From positions 12,501-76,500 of the forward strand of contig JAURVB010014103.1 of NCBI GenBank assembly GCA_033002965.1: 64,000 nt of DNA. Reading direction: 5' to 3'. Origin of the DNA: Piper betle. Its lineage: Eukaryota; Streptophyta; Magnoliopsida; Piperales; Piperaceae. Shown here in pieces: positions 44,301 through 55,984 of the stretch. Under the pieces are notes generated by a model. It worked only from the letters and a program-made list of their open reading frames with translations. It ran no database searches and was not told the DNA's origin. Each line of letters begins with the position of its first letter. Within the stretch, counting starts at the first letter, position 1. A program made the position numbers and the translations under genes.

Positions 44301-45786
44301 AAAGTCATTAACGAACCAACTATTTAAGGGGCTCTAAATGCTATATATTAACCCTTTTTTAAAAGCACTTCCACAAAAACAAAAAATAAAAATTCATCCA
44401 TTTACCAACCTGCAACCTCATACAGAGCTCCCTGACCGGAAAATAGATAAATAGGAACATGTTTTAATTTGTAGTAAGATATATGTAAATAATCTACATT
44501 TTATTTTTTGTCCAAGCAACATTTTAGTTGATGAGTGAGGTAAACACAGATCAATGATTTATGAAGGTGTAGTAGTACTTCTCAACAACTGAGAGCTAAC
44601 ATAACTATGCAAACATTTGTACAAGTGCTGAAGCAGATGATGTTTCCCATGACTTTCACCTCCACATGCAAGATCTTTTGTAAACCTCTTAGTCTTGGAT
44701 CATTGGATGCTACATACTTTGCAATCATAGAATAAAGAAATGAAAAACAAAATTAGTTCCTGACCACGATGCACATCAAGATTGAAGAGAAGATTACAGG
44801 CTCACAGTATGGTCGTTGCATGTTGTGGATCTTAAATGACATGTTACCTGGATAGTTTTATGTTACCATCTGTCTGAATATTACCAATCTAAAATTATCT
44901 GTAACCATGAATAGAACAACAGCAAATAGCATAGACAGTGCAGATATCCCTTAGCTTTATGAATAAGAATGAGTTACTAAGATAGATCTTGGATCAAAAT
45001 ATGGACAATGCTCAATATCTATAGATTTTGAGGGGGTTTACTCATCATCAAAATTAATCTAAATTGACTATAAAGCAAGTCCAATTATGTTGCTATGTGG
45101 CTACTGATCAATGTGAATATAAAAACTTTTCCATACATCAAAACACATAAAATAAACACAAAGACATCAGGAATTGTCACTGAAAATGAAAACCAGAAGC
45201 ACTTGTTTCTAATGAATGCAGAGCATATCTCACCATTTCTCTTGAGCCAGTAAAACAGCTAACTTTGCTTTGCCTATGCATGGGATTGAACTTCCCTTTC
45301 CTCCTGAAAAAGTAAAAACAAAAAATATAGGTGCTGTGCAGAATAAAATAGTATGCATCAATGCAGAGAGCAAGATTAATAGATCCTTGCTGTGTTCAGT
45401 TTTAGTGAATTAGGTGGTAACGACCGGTCACATCGCATCTTCCAATAGCTGACAGTTCTGAAAAAAACCCCTACACAATTGAAAATTGTGTTTTACCTAA
45501 CATGTGGAAGAATGTCTATTAAAGGTTTTCAAGAATTTTTCAGGAGTCACCAGATAAACGATGAGTAGTCAGTAGACATGTCAATCATAAATATGAAATC
45601 TTACCTTTAAAAAGTAAGCACTTTTTAGGGGCTGATGCCTCATTTAGGATGTTTTTTTTTTTTTTTGGAACAGTCATTTAGGATGTTTTTGGTAGTTTCA
45701 AAACAAGCTCTTGTGGCTTTCAACGTCTCCACTAGAACAACTAAAAAGAAGCATAAATAAGATAGTAAGTGAACTATAGAAAACTT
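41351..45786. other. AT-rich intergenic region and CRY2 3' flank
   Basis: 41351-43290 is extremely AT-rich, with repeated TTTATTAAATATTATTATTG-type segments (42270-42480 holds an about 110-bp imperfect repeat). 43300-43510 is a GC-richer island with a 69-codon minus-strand ORF containing STRIFMGLAAAAVFGAEF; no family recognised, possibly a gene fragment. 43520-45200 holds nothing recognised. 45210-45310 may be a distal CRY2 exon (see CRY2). Confidence 0.45.
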
Positions 45787-48700
45787 CTATGGTACCAGAA
45801 TAACTACCTCTGAGGTTTGCGTTTCACCCACTCCGAAAAGTTCTTGCCATGGTCTAACTGGAGTAGTACTAATTGAATCAGAAACTTTGTACACACCACA
45901 AGATTTGATACTAGATATTGAAGGACAAGGAGCGACTGCATATTCGCTACTCTCACTCATGCATCTTTTTATAACTGAAGAAGACACAGCAGTTGAGCAC
46001 AAGTCATCATCTTCTTCATGGTTTGGGTTTTCATTGTTGAATGCCTGACCACCAATATTATTTCTATTTATCCTTTCACCATTCAGGCCTTTTGATGCTT
46101 TTCGTTCTTGGAAATCACCCATCTGAATTGAAGGCACCTTTTGGTCATGAGAAGAGCTGGCACAGGCAACTCTTTCCCTCACAGTAACCTTTGGAATATC
46201 CATAATTTCCACTGAATTATCTGCCACTACTTCTGCTGATCCATTGAACTTTTGGGCCTTGGTAGCAGCATCAGTTTCCCACATCAAAGACATAGCATCA
46301 GCTAGTCGCTCCCGTGCCATGTCAATGTTGACAATAGGCATTGGATAATTTTGTCCCAGTTCAACACCTGCAGCAGTGAGAACAGAACTGGGAGCATCCC
46401 ATGGATGATGGATCCATTCAGAGGGCATTCTTGCTAGCTCAGGAATCCACTGCCGCACATAATCACCATCCGGATCAAATTTGCTGCCTTGAATCTGGGC
46501 AAAAAATAGTCAGTTAATAAACCTGGCAAGAACAACCAATTGCCAACACTGAAGGCTCAGTCCAGTGATAGCATTAAAATGAGACAAACCAAAAAATGGA
46601 TTTATATGAGTTTGGTAAAAATAAAAATTTTGCCAAATAATATTGACTTCCCAATCAGTTGGAGACAACTCTTTCAAACATTTCAATCTCACATGCAGTG
46701 TTTCTAAAATGACCTTTCTCAATAGAAAGAATTCCTTTGGAGTCAAATAACATAAGCCAATGGACCAAAGACTTTAAAAACCTTACAGGTTAATTGTAAA
46801 TGAAACTTTTGGCAGATTTAGGATAGCTCTTCTTTTTTTCCAATTTGTGAACTAGATTGTACAGTAATATTTATAAGCATCAGAGAGTGAAGGAGCTGCT
46901 CTTTTGAATCACTGACGATGTCTCTTCTATTCCAAAGATCATGATTTAGGGAAATGGAAAGAAGCAAAGTTAAAAACCTTCATATTTCATAATGAGACAT
47001 CGTATGACTAGAGCTGTACCTGTTCTTCAACCTATAAGGTAGCGTGTAAGTTGATGAATCTCAAAAGCTTAAACGGGGTGATTGACAAGGTCAAATTTGA
47101 CAAAATGTACAAAGATCTTGCCTTATGTTATCAATAAGAAAGGAACCACAGGAGCGAATAATAAACACAACAGAGATCATGTTAAGGCTTCTCCATTTCT
47201 GTCTTTTGGACAACTAAGGAACATGCAATTATTTTAAATCCGCATGAAGGCTTCTATACTTGTAATAAATCTTTTTGAAAAATGTGAAATAAAATCAAAC
47301 CTGTGGGCAATCAAGCCGATCAAGTTCATGGCCATCAGGCAAGCTCCCAGAGATGTACTGCCAACCGAGGATGTCACTCTCCAAATCAGCATCAAGTAGA
47401 GTATCCCAGAAGTACTTCATACCCCACGTCCATGGCAACAGCAAAAACTTCACAAAGAAGCTTGAAACAATAACTCTAATTTTGTTGTGGAGCCATCCTG
47501 TGGCCCATAGCTCTCTCATTCCGGCATCAACTAATGGGTATCCTGTTCTTCCTTGTCTCCAAGCCTTAAAATGAGCTGGCTCAGTTCGCCAAGGGAAGTG
47601 TCTCAAATGACCCATGAAAGACCTCTCATGTGTAAAAGGAAAATTAAAACACAGATACCGCGAATATTCTCTGAAGCCAATTGATTTGAGGAAAAGGTTC
47701 ACACTCTCTTCGGCCTCCATGACACCTTCTCCTGTCCATAAAATTTGTTTCATCCTAACAGATTGGAAGATCTTTCTTACACTAATCTCCCCAAAATGAA
47801 GGTAAGGGGACAACAAGGATGTCATTGGGCCAGCCACTTTCTTCCTGTTCTTGGAATAGTCGATTAGGTGTTCAGAAAGGAACTGAAGCAGTACTTTATC
47901 TGCGTTACTCCATCCCGGAGACCAACCCCTTGCCAGCAATGCATTACTTGATTTCTCTAGTTCATTCTCAAGACCCAGTTCATCAATTGAGCAACTTTCA
48001 ACAGTTTCTGTACACAAAAAATTTCAGATAAAACAATCAAGATTCAACGTAAACAAAATTGATCATATTTAACCTCAATCAAAATAACAGACAACTAGAA
48101 CAACTCAAAAAAACTGTCAAGAAAGACATTACAGGATTACTACATGAGAAGAACAAGTGATATAACACGTGCAAAAAAAATTTAATCAGTCATGGGACCG
48201 AAGTACTAATTAACCTCAAGAAGATCTCCATCTTGACATGAAACTCACCGGATGGTGGAACCAGACGCCTTGGAGGAAGTAAGCATGTAGGCTCAGTGTT
48301 CATGCTCATACATTTCTTCCAGTAGGCATCAAAAGTTGTAAATGCATGGCGATCATCATCATACACCTCCCAAGGTTCGTACAAGAGATCCCCATTGTAA
48401 CTACGCACAGAAATTTCACAATCTCCAAGCTGCTTATTGATATGGTGGTCACGAACAAGAGAGGGAGGATCTGAACAAGCCAAGATTGAGTTAAAAAACA
48501 AATAAAAAATGATCTTCAATGTGCTTAGAATGCATATTGAGTTGTTTCACATATGTGCCTACAAATACTGCAAGTTTATGCAATATAAAAGCTCCACTTT
48601 CCCCAAATCCATCAAGTTAATAACAAAACAACTTCTATTGTCAAGTTTTCCAACATATGCATTTAAGTGGCACGGATTGCAATTATCTGGCTGCTACTGG

Positions 48701-49183
48701 GAAGAAAAAATTAAGGATTCATCGAACTTTTAACAAATGAAAAAAACAAACAAAACAATAATCGGCAATTTATGGATAGAGATGAATGAGGCAGTTCTTT
48801 TCAAACAATTAACTAGATTTTAAGATGAGATACAAACAAACATCACAAAAGATAACATGTTTCTACTCACCATATAGATGATTGTAGACTACTCGAGTTG
48901 CACCAGAGGATTTTACAATCTTCAAAAGTTCAGAGAGAGAGCTTTCAGCTTTGGCCAGCACCAGGCCAACACCCATTGATTTCAAGGTCTGATCCAAATG
49001 AATTAGAGACTGCTTCAACCACCACCTAGAGACCCTCCCTGGAAAGAACTGCCCCTCCTCTTTAGGGCACCAAATGAAAACCGGAAGAACATACCCATCC
49101 TTAGCAGCAGCTGCCAAAGCGGGGTTGTCCTCAATCCTGAGGTCCCTTCTGAACCAAACCACAGTCTTGGCCTTCCCAGACAT
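45787..49183 (-). CDS. CRY2: Cryptochrome 2 blue-light receptor
   Basis: A flavoprotein photoreceptor that acts in the nucleus in flowering time and photomorphogenesis. Traced exons (minus): 49183-48871, 48470-48249, 48007-47301, 46494-45808 or on to a stop at 45787; phases agree. The photolyase-homology region starts MSGKAKTVVWFRRDLRIEDN, with GQFFPGRVSRWWLKQSL, LLYEPWEVYDD and NALLARGWSPGWSNADK. The FAD pocket region includes SLLSPYLHFGEISVRK, WRQGRTGYPLVDAGMRELWA, GMKYFWDTLLDADLESDI and LGWQYISGSLPDGHELDRLD. IQGSKFDPDGDYVRQW starts exon 4. The C-terminal DAS region has DQKVP, an EEDDD acidic patch and STAVS (usually STAES). CRY2 rather than CRY1 is favoured by AAAAKDG...FIWCPKEEGQFF and the short tail. 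If the frame reads through at 45808 the product is 649 aa; a GTAGTT donor there could instead join an exon near 45290. A 5' UTR intron near 49200-49340 is likely. Confidence 0.95.
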
Positions 49184-51925
49184 TGTTTTCTCATCAAAGT
49201 TCTAGCTATTCCAACATCTCAGATACCCAAATCAAAATCTTCCCCTTTTGATTCCTCAACAAAATCTACCAAGAACAGTAACAGATCTCACACCAAAAAC
49301 CAAAGAATCATCGGAAGGGTATTTAATTACATACCACAGCAGCAAGATACAAGGTAGCTCCGCAAGTTGCACAAAGCTATGTCCTGGCAATCAAACCTTC
49401 CACTGACAAGGAAAAGAAAAATATAAAGACAAATCCATAGAAGGACATGGATTGAGAATCTCAGAACTGACCCTTTTACACATGAAGGTGACTGCATATA
49501 TACCCAAGAGCTCATCCCATGCTTTTATCAAATTAGAGGAGAAAACTTGCAACTATACATCAGAAAGCATAAGCTAATAACCAATCTGTTGAATAGTCTA
49601 CGAAAAACCTACTGCAGCAACAAGAGAGGAAACCCTGCAATACTGTAAAAAAACTTACAATTGAGAGGAAGATTGATGGTTGGATGAAAGGAACGAGATC
49701 AACCCAGTTGAGATAACAGCGGACTGATTTGATTTCATAGCAAAACCCATGCTTGATATCAACCAAATTGCCAATTCACTTTACCTTTCCAAACCATAGC
49801 ATATGGACAAGTCCCATTATCCCCCTTTTTTCTATTTGTCTCCATCTATTTTGGGAGGGCACAATCCATGTAGCTGACATCCCACCCTCCAATGGATCAT
49901 GTGATGCTTGTCAAAAAGCGGGTTCATCATCAACCCCCTCCTTTTGTTTTCTCATGAAACATAAAAGCCATCCCCTCACGCATTTTTATGCTAAACATTG
50001 GGAAGCAAGAAGATGCATCTTACCATGTTATTGTTGCTCCATAGTATATATATTTGCTAACTTCTATGGATATTCTGAGGAGAATTCACTTGAGGTGGAT
50101 GTGGTCGGCACTGCTAATTTGGCAAGGCCAATAAAGCCCTGTACAGCTCTCTCACTATTTTTGGGACCACTCCAATATCACAGCCATACGGTGGGATTGG
50201 ATGGGCCATGTTAACAGTAGAAGTTTAGCATGACTCTTTGCTGCGAGGTTAGGAGATATGCAGCAGGGAAGTGTAAATTTTAAGTTGCCCATTACATTTC
50301 TAACCTGGACTCGAATTTAAACACAAATAAGCAGAGTTTGAGTCAAGCTCGACTTACCCCGATAATTCAGATGAACACACCTGGTTAGAAGCAACTCTCA
50401 AAATTCATGGAGATACTACAGTTTCAAGGCCATTCAATGCACCCATATGCATGATCCGTCTGTAGTGCACATCTTCACAAAGAGCATTACATAAGAAGGA
50501 AAGTCAGTGTCGTTTGGAATGAAGTGGACAGGATATGGAACGCATATATGCTTTCATGCTGCAAGCATAGATCTAATGTACCCAATAAGATATATATGCA
50601 GCAAAGGTGCATGGTGGGACTACAACTAAAATACAGGTTAGCCTTTATAAAGATCTTCGGCAACTGACAAACGCCAAAAGAAGGCATTAAGAAGTGTAAT
50701 AAGAAAGCTTTCATGGCCGGCATATGTATCTCCATGGCCGAGATTGATCCATTTTTTAGGGGATGGATGTCTTCAACTTATAAAAGGCTTCTCAAAGAAC
50801 TCAATTAAATACAGTACGTGGAAAGTGACATCTCCACCACTGTCTGCAGAAGGACTTGCCACCCTCAATTAAACATTGATAAGAACTTGTGGTTTGCAGA
50901 CCTTGCCTTGCATTTGATTCGAGCAATATCTGTCCGGGTGTGTCGGAGAAGCAAATTTTAATATTCGTGCGTACATGATAAATGGAATTTTTGTCCTCAT
51001 TCTATAATAAAGTTTTTTTGTTGTAGAAAAGGAATATATATTTTGATATTACTAAGCAGCAAGAAAATCAAAGAAAATTACTAAAAAAAGGAAATTTTAA
51101 TTAAAATATCAAAATTATCCTTTAAAAAAAATTAGTTTTTTTAGGAGCGGCAGGGGCGGCTGATGGCCAGATTTGGCCGCCCATGGCCCGGGGGTGGCAA
51201 ATAGCCCTAAGGCGGGCACCCGTCTGATAAAGGCCGTGATACACGGTTAATTTTTCAAAATAAAGATATTTTAAATAATTTTCAGTTTTTCTCATTTTTT
51301 TGTAATTAAACTTAATTTTTCCACCACCTGGTCATGTTAAAATAAATTTTTTTTTTGGTAAAAAGTTCTTTATAATATTATTATGTAAAATTAATTTTTT
51401 TTGAGTTTGATTATATACGTTAAACTTGTTTATTGAGTGAACAAAATTCTTAATCATTGTTTTATCAACAATTCAACGGTCATTAAAATTGAAAGTGTTA
51501 AATATTATAAAATAATTATTATTATTCACTCTTAACTCTAATCTATCCTGAGAATTAATGAACATGATAAAATTTTGTCTCTATATGTCTTTGGAATTTT
51601 CAATGTTTATACATGGTAAAATTTAAAAATTATAAATTAAATTGACACCTTAGAATTAGTTATTATGAATGTTTTAAACTCATATTTTCCCCCCAAATAA
51701 CTAGTTGTTATGTATAATGTGCCGAATGTTACAAAAAAAATTGAACCATAAAATTTCTAGTGCAATAAATATAATTTTTTTAAAAATAAAAATAAAAGTG
51801 ACATATTTCTCAACCTGGAGGAACTTCAGTAATTTAGTACAAATTGAGGCCTTCCACGCAATTTCTTCAACCTTCGCATCTCTTCGAGCCTGCAACGCCA
51901 GCCTCACTCCTCCCCACCCGCCGCC
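49184..51925. promoter_or_regulatory. Divergent promoter region between CRY2 and RUS2
   Basis: A 2.7-kb interval between two start codons pointing outward. 49184-49770 is probably CRY2 5' UTR with introns. 49753-50214 has a 153-codon plus-strand ORF of mixed composition that matches nothing I know. 51140-51240 is a GC-richer insert with inverted GGCGGC...GGCCGCC motifs. 51700-51925 is RUS2 5' UTR. No specific light-responsive element was located with confidence. Confidence 0.4.
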
Positions 51926-54900
51926 ATGAATCTTCTTCTGGTACAAATCATTCACGCCTCCTCCCACTCGATTCTAATCAAATCTGGCACTCGTTCTCGC
52001 TCTTTCATGGCGATTCTTTTGAGCTAAGTGTCGCTGCTTTTGGTTGGGTTTTTGGCAGGAAAGGTTGAACCTTTGGAACAAGGCGCCTGACAAATCGTTG
52101 CAGCGGCAGCCTCCGGAGTTTTGGATTGAGACCCGTGAAAACCTCTCGATTCGCTGCCATTTCGACGGCCATGGCCGCCTCTTGGTGAAAATTCATGTCT
52201 TTGTGCTCTTTCAAGTTTGAATTTGTTCAAGCAGAGTTTCATCTGATATGCTATGGACTGACATTTTCGTTGTTTTTTTGCTTTTGGATTCGTAATTAGG
52301 AAAATTTGAACGTAAAATTAGCTGATTATGCTATTTGGGAAGTTGGTTGAATGGCACTAGTGTATGTTGGGTAGTTCCAATGATTGTTTGTGTTTATTAT
52401 GGATGGGTATATGGGCTTTCACTAAATTATTAATTAAATGGATTTGATTTGTGATTTATAGAAGTCACTAAGTATTGTATTTGTGCTCTCATTCATTGTT
52501 TGCTTTTCTGTTTTGAATGACGTGCTTAGTAGTGAGAAGACATCTCCCTATATAATAGAGTTAACATTTGAAAATCCTTTCAAATATAAGCCAAAATGGT
52601 TCTGCAGTCGAAACAGGCGGCCATTTTGGCCACATCACATGAGACACTCTCTTATCTCTGGCGATATTAGTTTCTAAATCTCGGAACCTAGTTTGGTACT
52701 ATCTCAATGTGTGACATTTTTATTTTTGGCTGTGTTATATGGAAACAATTCGCTTTGTATAAGTTCATTTGATCATTTCTCACTGTTAGTGCTGTTTTCT
52801 GTTGTCTTCTATCACGGATGCTTGGTGGTTGAATCATGCAAACCATGTGCTTGTTATTCAGGGTTTCTTAGCCTTAAAGGTTTTTTTTTGCAAGCTTTGA
52901 GTTGTCGTTGTGCCTGCTGACTATTTTATCTATTGTAGATGTTGATTTGTAATGCCTTGGATATATTGATGTCGGGCTTCATCATTTTGATAGTGATATT
53001 GCAATACCTTGGATAATGATCCCGAGTTTGTCACTTAGATTCTCGGTTTTAGTAGGTGAATACCATTGAAGATTCAAGACCAGCTGCACAAAGAGTTGTT
53101 GAATCTTTTTTGAACAAGTTCTTCCCTTCAGGATATCCTTATAGGTCAGTGAAACCTGCTTTTTATCTCTCATCATGTATATATATTTTCACATAGGCAT
53201 GCATAGCTACTCCTAACTCTACCAGTGCTTCTACATTGCCGGTCATAAGCCCGGATAAATGAGAAGGATTGGCATCAAGAAGGGTATTTGGCCATTTAAA
53301 TTTTGCCATTGGTAATTGCATGGATCCTAGCTTAGAATCCATGCCCCTAATACCCTTTGGGTATCAGGTGGAAGAAGAGAAGAAGATGCATAGCTGATCT
53401 TGCAAATAATATGAGTTGTTAATCACTGACAATATCCGATGAGTTGCGCTAAACATTTGGGTTTTGGTTAATAGGTTGAAAAGCTGAAAGGATTCTACTT
53501 TAAACATATCTGAATGTTATATTGTACTCTTTCGAAGTAAAATATGGACAAAGACTCTTCACTTACCTAGTAGCCCTCTTCTATTTTAGTGTCAATGAAG
53601 GATATTTGAGATACACTCAGTTTAGAGCATTGCAGCATCTTTCAAGTGCAGCCTTATCCGTTTTGTCTACGCAGGTTATCTTCTATCTCTTATCAATTGC
53701 GCTTACTGTCTGCCTTTATTGTGACAAAATGATACTATCCATGATTTACTTTGCCTATCTAAATAATGAATGATACTCCCACAGTGATCTATGGCTTTTT
53801 AAAATTCTTACTCCAATCACCTATGCAGTCACTACTATTTGCTGCAGGCTTGCGACCAACAGCTGCACAAGCTACTGCCATTGGTTGGGTAAGAGGTTGC
53901 AACTATTTCATGCAACATTTTTGTCCTTGATAATTTCTCTCAAAGGAAAACAATTGCGATTCAGGTGTTGAGGGATGGGATGCAGCATGTTGGAAAGCTA
54001 ATATGTAGCAAGATGGGTGCAAGGATGGATTCAGAGCCAAAACGTTGGAGACTATTAGGTGTGTTTCTTCTCCAATTCATTTGTGTAGTATTCATCTTTC
54101 TATTTGACATCGCCATTTGCATAATAACTATCCTAATTTAGTCAATTGGGAAAATTGGATGCCTAAAAAACCAAAGGAATCAGTGGGCACATGATGGTTT
54201 TACTGATTTAGCTGCACTAAGGCTCAACAACAGCAGCTAAGGATAAATTTTATAAATTATTTCTTTGATCCATCCATGTAGCGGACATACTCTATGACCT
54301 AGGAACAGGCGTTGAAGTTCTTTCTCCTCTGTGCCCACATGTTTTTCTAGAAATGGCTGGAATAGGAAATTTTGCCAAGGTACACTTCTTTTATAGCAGT
54401 TCTTTATATTATAATTACTTATTATGTGTAGATACTTTTTGTGTATGAACATTGAAGGTTTCGTTTGTTAGATTGGACTTCAACAGGACTGACTTCTCAG
54501 TAGGCCTCATGCTTAAGTATCTCAAATAATTTGCACAGAAAAAAACATTTTTGCCTCGTGTTTTTATAGGGAATGGCAGTTGTTGCAGCAAGAGCAACCA
54601 GATTACCGATATATTCTTCTTTTGCCAAAGAAGGCAATCTGAGTGACCTTTTTGCTAAGGGAGAGGCCATCTCAACTCTATTTAATGTTGTTGGAATAGG
54701 AGTAGGAATGCAGTTAGCATCTACTGTATGTTCAACAATGCAAGGAAAGGTATAATTCTTGTTGAAACTAATATATTTTAAAGCATCTCATGATTTTGAA
54801 GCCTTTGGAGAATTGCTAGTATTAAATATCTTCTCTGATTGTGATACTTTCCTCTAAATGTTTCACAAACAGTATTTAGTGTCAAAAGACTGTGAGCAGT

Positions 54901-55984
54901 AAACTGAAGCAGCTTGATATTCATCTTTTACGAGTGGCACACTTGACAAAGCTTGAAATTACTGTCTTGTCAGTTGTCACTACATTATGAGCTAAAACCT
55001 TAAGAAGCATTATGTAGATAAGACATGGGCTTTGCAAATTTGGGAGATATTTTATAGAAATGGATGTCATCAAATTTACAAGCACATTGAGTAGATTTTG
55101 GTCTTATTACTGACAAGTGACAAGAGTTGCTAGGTTTCTCCTCATACTTAATATCAGGCAAAGTTATTTAGATAAAAGAGCAGATGCAGCAGCAGTGTAT
55201 TCTCATACTTCTTTCTTTATTAATACTAAAAGATAAAGTGCTTCTAGTTGGGAGGATTCATTTTTTTTACATCAACTGTAATTTGGCTGTTAATTCTTTT
55301 GATACATTGAAATAGTTTTTTCACATATGATGATTATATTCCTGCTTCCTTGTAGATGATAGTGAGTCCTCTTCTATCTGCTATACATATATACAGTGTT
55401 ATTGAGGAAATGCGTGCCGTCCCTGTAAACACATTAAATCCTCAGCGAACTGCTTTAATTGTGGCAAATTATTGTAAGGTAGAACATCTGAGATCAGTTT
55501 GCAATAGTCGGTGCCCAGTTATAGCACTTTTAATGTATTTATGGTACTAATCACAGACTGGAATGGTATCAAGGCCAGCAGATCTAAGATACCAAGAAGA
55601 TCTCCTCTTCCAAATAGAATTATTGAAGATGCTGGACGGGTGAAAGTTGGCCGGCCTCTGCCTGAGGCTGTCAAGACACCATCCAGACTCAGAGACTTGA
55701 AAGAAAAATATGCTACAGAGAAGTTTTTACTGAACCAAGACAGTGAATATACTTATATGATCTTGGAGTATGGTGCTACAGGTGAAGATGCCTTGAGAGG
55801 CTGGATGCTTGCCGCATATGCTGCAGAAATAGAGAAAACAAAGAAATTGTCAAATGATCATGCACTTGAAGAGGCATATGGAAAAGTGGACGGCATGTTT
55901 CCTTCCTTTCTATCAGACCTACAGAAGAAAGGGTGGCATACTGACCGTTTCCTTGATGGCACTGGTAGGCGATATGCTTTGTAA
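51926..55984 (+). CDS. RUS2: ROOT UVB SENSITIVE 2 (DUF647 protein), one apparent frameshift
   Basis: RUS2 (also WXR1) works with RUS1 in early-seedling UV-B sensing and auxin transport; biochemical activity is not settled. Ten exons on GT/AG borders: 51926-51940, 52059-52184, 53056-53144, 53590-53674, 53829-53888, 53965-54058, 54282-54379, 54570-54749, 55356-55478, 55557-55984. Conserved DUF647 motifs: FLNKFFPSGYPYSVNEGY across an intron, ALSVLSTQSLLFAAGLRPT, VLRDGMQHVGKLICSKMG, RMDSEPKRWRLLADILYDLG, GNFAKGMAVVAARATRLPIY, SFAKEGNLSDLFAKGEAIST, NTLNPQRTALIVANY. The C-terminus DRFLDGTGRRYAL is the RUS2 ending. In exon 10 the frame changes after EDLLF at about 55610: CTTCCAAAT lacks one C for LFPNR. 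With that base the protein is about 432 aa, as in Arabidopsis (433). The 15-nt first exon (MNLLL) is inferred from phase and homology to the RUS2 N-terminus. Confidence 0.92.

Noticed and set aside
49753..50214. 153-codon ORF upstream of CRY2
   Set aside because: No recognised domain, no splice context or conserved motif; treated as chance ORF within the promoter region.
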